This document shows positions 6,370-8,984 of a stretch of DNA of 8,984 nucleotides, one piece after another. Numbering within the stretch: the first letter of the stretch is position 1; the number at the start of each line of letters is the position of its first letter. The stretch is taken from positions 1 to 8,984 of the forward strand of contig JADFUQ010000438.1 of assembly GCA_015222065.1 (NCBI GenBank). The letters run 5' to 3'. The notes under the pieces were generated by a model, which saw nothing but the letters and a program-made list of their open reading frames with translations, was not told where the DNA came from and did not search any database. The position numbers and the translations under genes are program-made. Source of the stretch: Bacteroidota bacterium (lineage in GTDB: Bacteria; Bacteroidota; Bacteroidia; Bacteroidales; VadinHA17).

Positions 6370-7533
6370 ATGCCCAATAACTTCGATGAAACTATTCCGG
6401 GAGAAGGAACCCGACCGGTAAAGCAAAAAGTAAAACTTATCCTCGAAGACAATACTGCCTTTGAAGGAAAATCATTTGGTGCGAAAAAGGCTATATCGGG
6501 CGAGGTAGTATTCAACACTGCTATGACAGGTTACCCTGAAAGTCTGACCGATCCATCCTATAAAGGTCAGATCCTCGTCCTGACCTACCCTTTAATAGGA
6601 AACTATGGCGCCCCTCGCACCGAAATGGAGGATAACCTTAATAAATTTCATGAATCAGGTAATATACACATCTCAGGATTAGTAGTTTCAGATTACTCCT
6701 TCGAATACAGTCACTGGAACGCGGAGGACAGTCTTGGCAACTGGCTCAAAAACAATGATATTCCCGGAATATATGGGGTTGATACCAGGGCTATCACTAA
6801 AAGACTCAGGGAGAAAGGAACTATGCTGGGAAAAATTATTGTGGATGATGATATCCCTTTTTATGATCCCAACACTAAAAATCTTGTTGAAGAAGTTTCA
6901 ATTAAGGAAAAACAAATATATGGCACAGGGAGGTATAAGATACTGCTTATTGATTGTGGTGTGAAATATAATATAATCCGGTCGTTGCTTGAACGAAACA
7001 CCACCGTTATAAGGGTCCCATGGGACCATGATATCAGCAGGGAGGAGTATGACGGGCTATTTATCACGAACGGACCGGGGGATCCCAAACAATGCCGGGC
7101 TACCATTGGAAATATTAAAAAAGCATTCGATACAGGGAAACCGATATTTGGTATATGTCTTGGCAACCAACTGATGGCACTGGCATCAGGGGCAGATACC
7201 TATAAGCTTAAATATGGTCATCGTAGTCATAACCAACCGGTTATCAGAACAGGATCAAACAAAGCATATATCACCTCCCAGAATCATGGTTTCGCGGTTG
7301 ATAACAAAACTCTGAACAAACAATGGGAACCTCTTTTTACAAATATAAACGACGAAACTAATGAAGGAATGATTCACAAATCAAAACCTTTCTTCTCAAC
7401 ACAGTTCCACCCGGAGGCATCAGGAGGACCAACAGATACTGCATTCCTGTTTGATAAGTTCATCGAAAACATTGAAAAACATCAATCCACAAAAAAAAAG
7501 GATAATCATTCACGGATCTGTCCGTTACCATAA
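6370..7533 (+). CDS. carA: Carbamoyl-phosphate synthase small (glutaminase) subunit CarA
   Basis: CarA hydrolyses glutamine and channels ammonia to the large subunit CarB, which makes carbamoyl phosphate for arginine and pyrimidines. The 387-residue product has the CPSase small-chain domain first (about 20-150: VKLILEDNTAFEGKSFG, GEVVFNTAMTGYPESLTDPS). The class I glutamine amidotransferase domain follows (about 188-368). The triad is visible as Cys263 in GICLGNQLMALASG and His347 and Glu349 in STQFHPEASGGPTD; NGPGDP (about 234-239) is the oxyanion-region motif. The first 20 residues precede the usual start of similarity, but no later start codon lies in that stretch. The C-terminal tail after about residue 372 is read through nine A's (7491-7499) and the 3' end overlaps proA by 28 bases. 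carB is not adjacent within the window. Confidence 0.96.
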   Translation: MPNNFDETIPGEGTRPVKQKVKLILEDNTAFEGKSFGAKKAISGEVVFNTAMTGYPESLTDPSYKGQILVLTYPLIGNYGAPRTEMEDNLNKFHESGNIHISGLVVSDYSFEYSHWNAEDSLGNWLKNNDIPGIYGVDTRAITKRLREKGTMLGKIIVDDDIPFYDPNTKNLVEEVSIKEKQIYGTGRYKILLIDCGVKYNIIRSLLERNTTVIRVPWDHDISREEYDGLFITNGPGDPKQCRATIGNIKKAFDTGKPIFGICLGNQLMALASGADTYKLKYGHRSHNQPVIRTGSNKAYITSQNHGFAVDNKTLNKQWEPLFTNINDETNEGMIHKSKPFFSTQFHPEASGGPTDTAFLFDKFIENIEKHQSTKKKDNHSRICPLP

Positions 7534-8753
7534 ATAATATATTTTGTGGTTGTCAGCTCCTTAAGCCCCATCGGTCCGCGGGCATGCAATTTTTGTGTAC
7601 TTATACCTATCTCTGCACCAAAACCGAATTCAAAGCCATCCGTAAACCGCGTAGAAGCATTAACATATACCGCTGCTGCATCAACCTTTTCAAGAAAGGT
7701 CTGGGCATTGGAATAATTATCGGTAATAATACTCTCTGAGTGTCCCGATCCATAACGGTTAATGTGTCTAATAGCAGATTCCAGGGAATCAACCACATCA
7801 ACAGCAATTATCAGGTCAAGAAACTCTTTTTCCCAATCCTCATCGGTGGCCGGAGTAGTGTCCGGGAACTGCTTATATATTTCCGGGCTTGTTCGAATCT
7901 CGACATTGTGATTTCGCAGTTCTTGAAAAAGGGGAGATAATACCTTTCGGGCAATATTTTTATGTACCAGCACCGTTTCGGCAGCATTACAAACACCCGG
8001 GCGTTGTGTTTTAGCGTTCACCGTGATCCTTACTGCCTGATCAATTTTGGCATGTTCGTCAATGTATATATGACAATTACCGACTCCTGTTTCGATAACA
8101 GGAACAGTACTGTTCTCTACCACCGCCTTTATCAGCCCTGCACCACCTCTCGGTATCAGGACATCAATGTATTCATTGAGTTTCATCATAGCTACAGCGC
8201 TTTCCCTGCTTGTATTTTCTACCAGTTGAAGTACACCTTCCGGCAGGCCGGCACCGGCAAGTTCTTTATTAATGGTTGCTGTGATGGCCATATTGGACTG
8301 AAAAGCCTCTTTTCCACCCCTTAATATGGCAGCATTTCCCGTTTTGAAGCACAATCCGAATACATCGGCCGTAACATTGGGTCTTGACTCGTATATGATC
8401 CCGATAACACCAAGTGGCACTCTTTTTTGTCCTATCAACAATTCATTGGGCCGTTTTTTCATTTGTATCACTTCTCCAATAGGATCATCAAGCGCCGCTA
8501 TCTCTTTAAGCCCTGTAATCATGCCATTGATCCTTTCGTCTGACAGCTTCAGCCTGTCGAGAATAGCCCCGGTCAGCCCGGCCTTCTGTGCCTGTAACAT
8601 ATCATCCCTGTTAGCTTCAAGAATGGCTGCCCTGTTCCTGTCAATGCCATCTGCCACCCGGAGAAGGACAGCATCTTTTTGCACTGTTGTCATACTACCA
8701 AGGTAATATGAAGCCGACTTTGCTTTTTGTCCCTTAATTTTTAACTCATCCAT
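7506..8753 (-). CDS. proA: Glutamate-5-semialdehyde dehydrogenase (gamma-glutamyl phosphate reductase) ProA
   Basis: ProA reduces gamma-glutamyl phosphate with NADPH to glutamate semialdehyde, the second step of proline synthesis, in the cytoplasm. The 415-residue length matches the family. It has the aldehyde-dehydrogenase fold. The cofactor-binding half contains PLGVIGIIYESRPNVTADV (about 113-131) and AAILRGGKEA. Then come LIPRGGAGLI and VIETGVGNCHIYID, and the catalytic cysteine, about C255, in KTQRPGVCNAAET. The C-terminal part has VYVNASTRFTDGFEFGFGAE and STQKLHARGPMGL. ATG 8753 gives MDELKIKGQKAKSAS, a normal short N-terminus. It lies 121 bases downstream of proB on the same strand, so the kinase and reductase are probably expressed together. 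Its stop codon falls inside the end of the convergent carA frame, leaving no room for a terminator between them. Confidence 0.97.
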   Translation of the reverse strand: MDELKIKGQKAKSASYYLGSMTTVQKDAVLLRVADGIDRNRAAILEANRDDMLQAQKAGLTGAILDRLKLSDERINGMITGLKEIAALDDPIGEVIQMKKRPNELLIGQKRVPLGVIGIIYESRPNVTADVFGLCFKTGNAAILRGGKEAFQSNMAITATINKELAGAGLPEGVLQLVENTSRESAVAMMKLNEYIDVLIPRGGAGLIKAVVENSTVPVIETGVGNCHIYIDEHAKIDQAVRITVNAKTQRPGVCNAAETVLVHKNIARKVLSPLFQELRNHNVEIRTSPEIYKQFPDTTPATDEDWEKEFLDLIIAVDVVDSLESAIRHINRYGSGHSESIITDNYSNAQTFLEKVDAAAVYVNASTRFTDGFEFGFGAEIGISTQKLHARGPMGLKELTTTKYIIYGNGQIRE

Positions 8754-8784
8754 ATCTAATTATATTTTGTAATTACTTATGAAG

Positions 8785-8859
8785 AAGTGACTAAAGTGTC
8801 TTAAATTGTTACGAGTTACGGGTTACGAGTTACGAGTTCACTTTTAACTTTAGTCACTT
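8785..8859. repeat. Inverted repeat enclosing a heptamer array, proB-proA gap
   Basis: AAGTGACTAAAGT (8785-8797) has a perfect 13-base reverse complement at 8847-8859. The 49-base loop between them contains the GTTACGA array at 8808-8838. Just outside the arms GAAG (8781-8784) and CTTC (8864-8867 or 8867-8870) could extend the pairing after a short bulge. It lies wholly between proB and proA, so it would fold in their shared transcript. It could tune the ratio of the two proteins, or simply be a small mobile or palindromic repeat; the sequence does not decide. Confidence 0.6.
8808..8838. repeat. Tandem heptamer array, GTTACGA type (second copy)
   Basis: The units on the plus strand are GTTACGA, GTTACGG, GTTACGA, GTTACGA, then a partial GTT. 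This is the same word as in the array at 484-518 and is better preserved. It occupies the loop of the inverted repeat at 8785-8859. The function is unknown. Confidence 0.8.
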
Positions 8860-8874
8860 ATAACTTCTTCCCTA

Positions 8875-8984
8875 CTAATTAGTTACTATATTTTGTTTGT
8901 AAACCTGTGGCGAAATAAATAGTGTTCCGGTATCTTTTCCTGCCATTAGCCGGTATAAATTTTTCGGGTCATTTCCGTTTATGA
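8875..8984 (-). CDS. proB: Glutamate 5-kinase ProB, C-terminal end (cut by window edge)
   Basis: Only the last 35 residues and the TAG stop are present: INGNDPKNLYRLMAGKDTGT, then LFISPQVYKQ and NIVTN. The GKDTGTLF pattern preceded by an ING stretch is the end of the glutamate 5-kinase catalytic domain, which phosphorylates glutamate to gamma-glutamyl phosphate, the substrate of ProA. The protein stops shortly after GTLF, so this form appears to lack the C-terminal PUA domain found in E. coli ProB. The position directly upstream of proA on the same strand supports the call. The fragment is short, so the identification rests on motif plus context. Confidence 0.8.
   Translation of the reverse strand, partial: INGNDPKNLYRLMAGKDTGTLFISPQVYKQNIVTN

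Overview
The window looks like a chromosomal housekeeping segment of a Bacteroidota bacterium, probably a Bacteroidales/Marinilabiliales-like lineage. Four things point there: protein features such as the GNFPYNISSQ form of RsmA motif IV and the YGHRSHNQP segment of CarA; the neighbour pairs purH-mreB and rsmA-mgtE; TAnnTTTG promoter boxes; and AT-rich gaps with little Shine-Dalgarno signal. The assignment is inferred from reading the sequence, not from a database search.

Layout, left to right. Positions 1-419 hold the N-terminal third of mreB (minus strand, cut by the window edge). Upstream of it on the same strand is purH (609-2135), which carries out the last two steps of IMP synthesis. 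A 433-base gap with a heptamer repeat, a candidate promoter and a hairpin leads to a plus-strand MacB/FtsX-type ABC permease (2569-3828) with no ATPase partner in view. A gap with a strong imperfect inverted repeat separates it from the convergent pair rsmA-mgtE (minus; rsmA 5394-6167 transcribed first, then mgtE 4010-5374, 19 bases later). carA (6370-7533, plus) diverges from rsmA and has a good promoter candidate. It runs tail-to-tail into proA (7506-8753, minus), overlapping it by 28 bases. Upstream of proA is the C-terminal end of proB (8875-8984, minus, cut by the window edge), so proB-proA form the usual proline pair.

Functionally this is core metabolism and cell maintenance: purine synthesis (PurH), cell shape (MreB), carbamoyl phosphate for arginine and pyrimidines (CarA), proline synthesis (ProB, ProA), 16S rRNA dimethylation (RsmA) and Mg2+ uptake (MgtE). 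The only gene without an assignable substrate is the permease.

I found no CRISPR array, transposase, phage gene, tRNA or rRNA, and no convincing undescribed protein system. The less ordinary material is between the genes: short tandem words of 7 or 8 bases in three of the gaps, one such array lying inside the loop of a 13-bp perfect inverted repeat, a 25-bp-arm inverted repeat between convergent genes, and a nine-A tract that decides whether carA overlaps proA.
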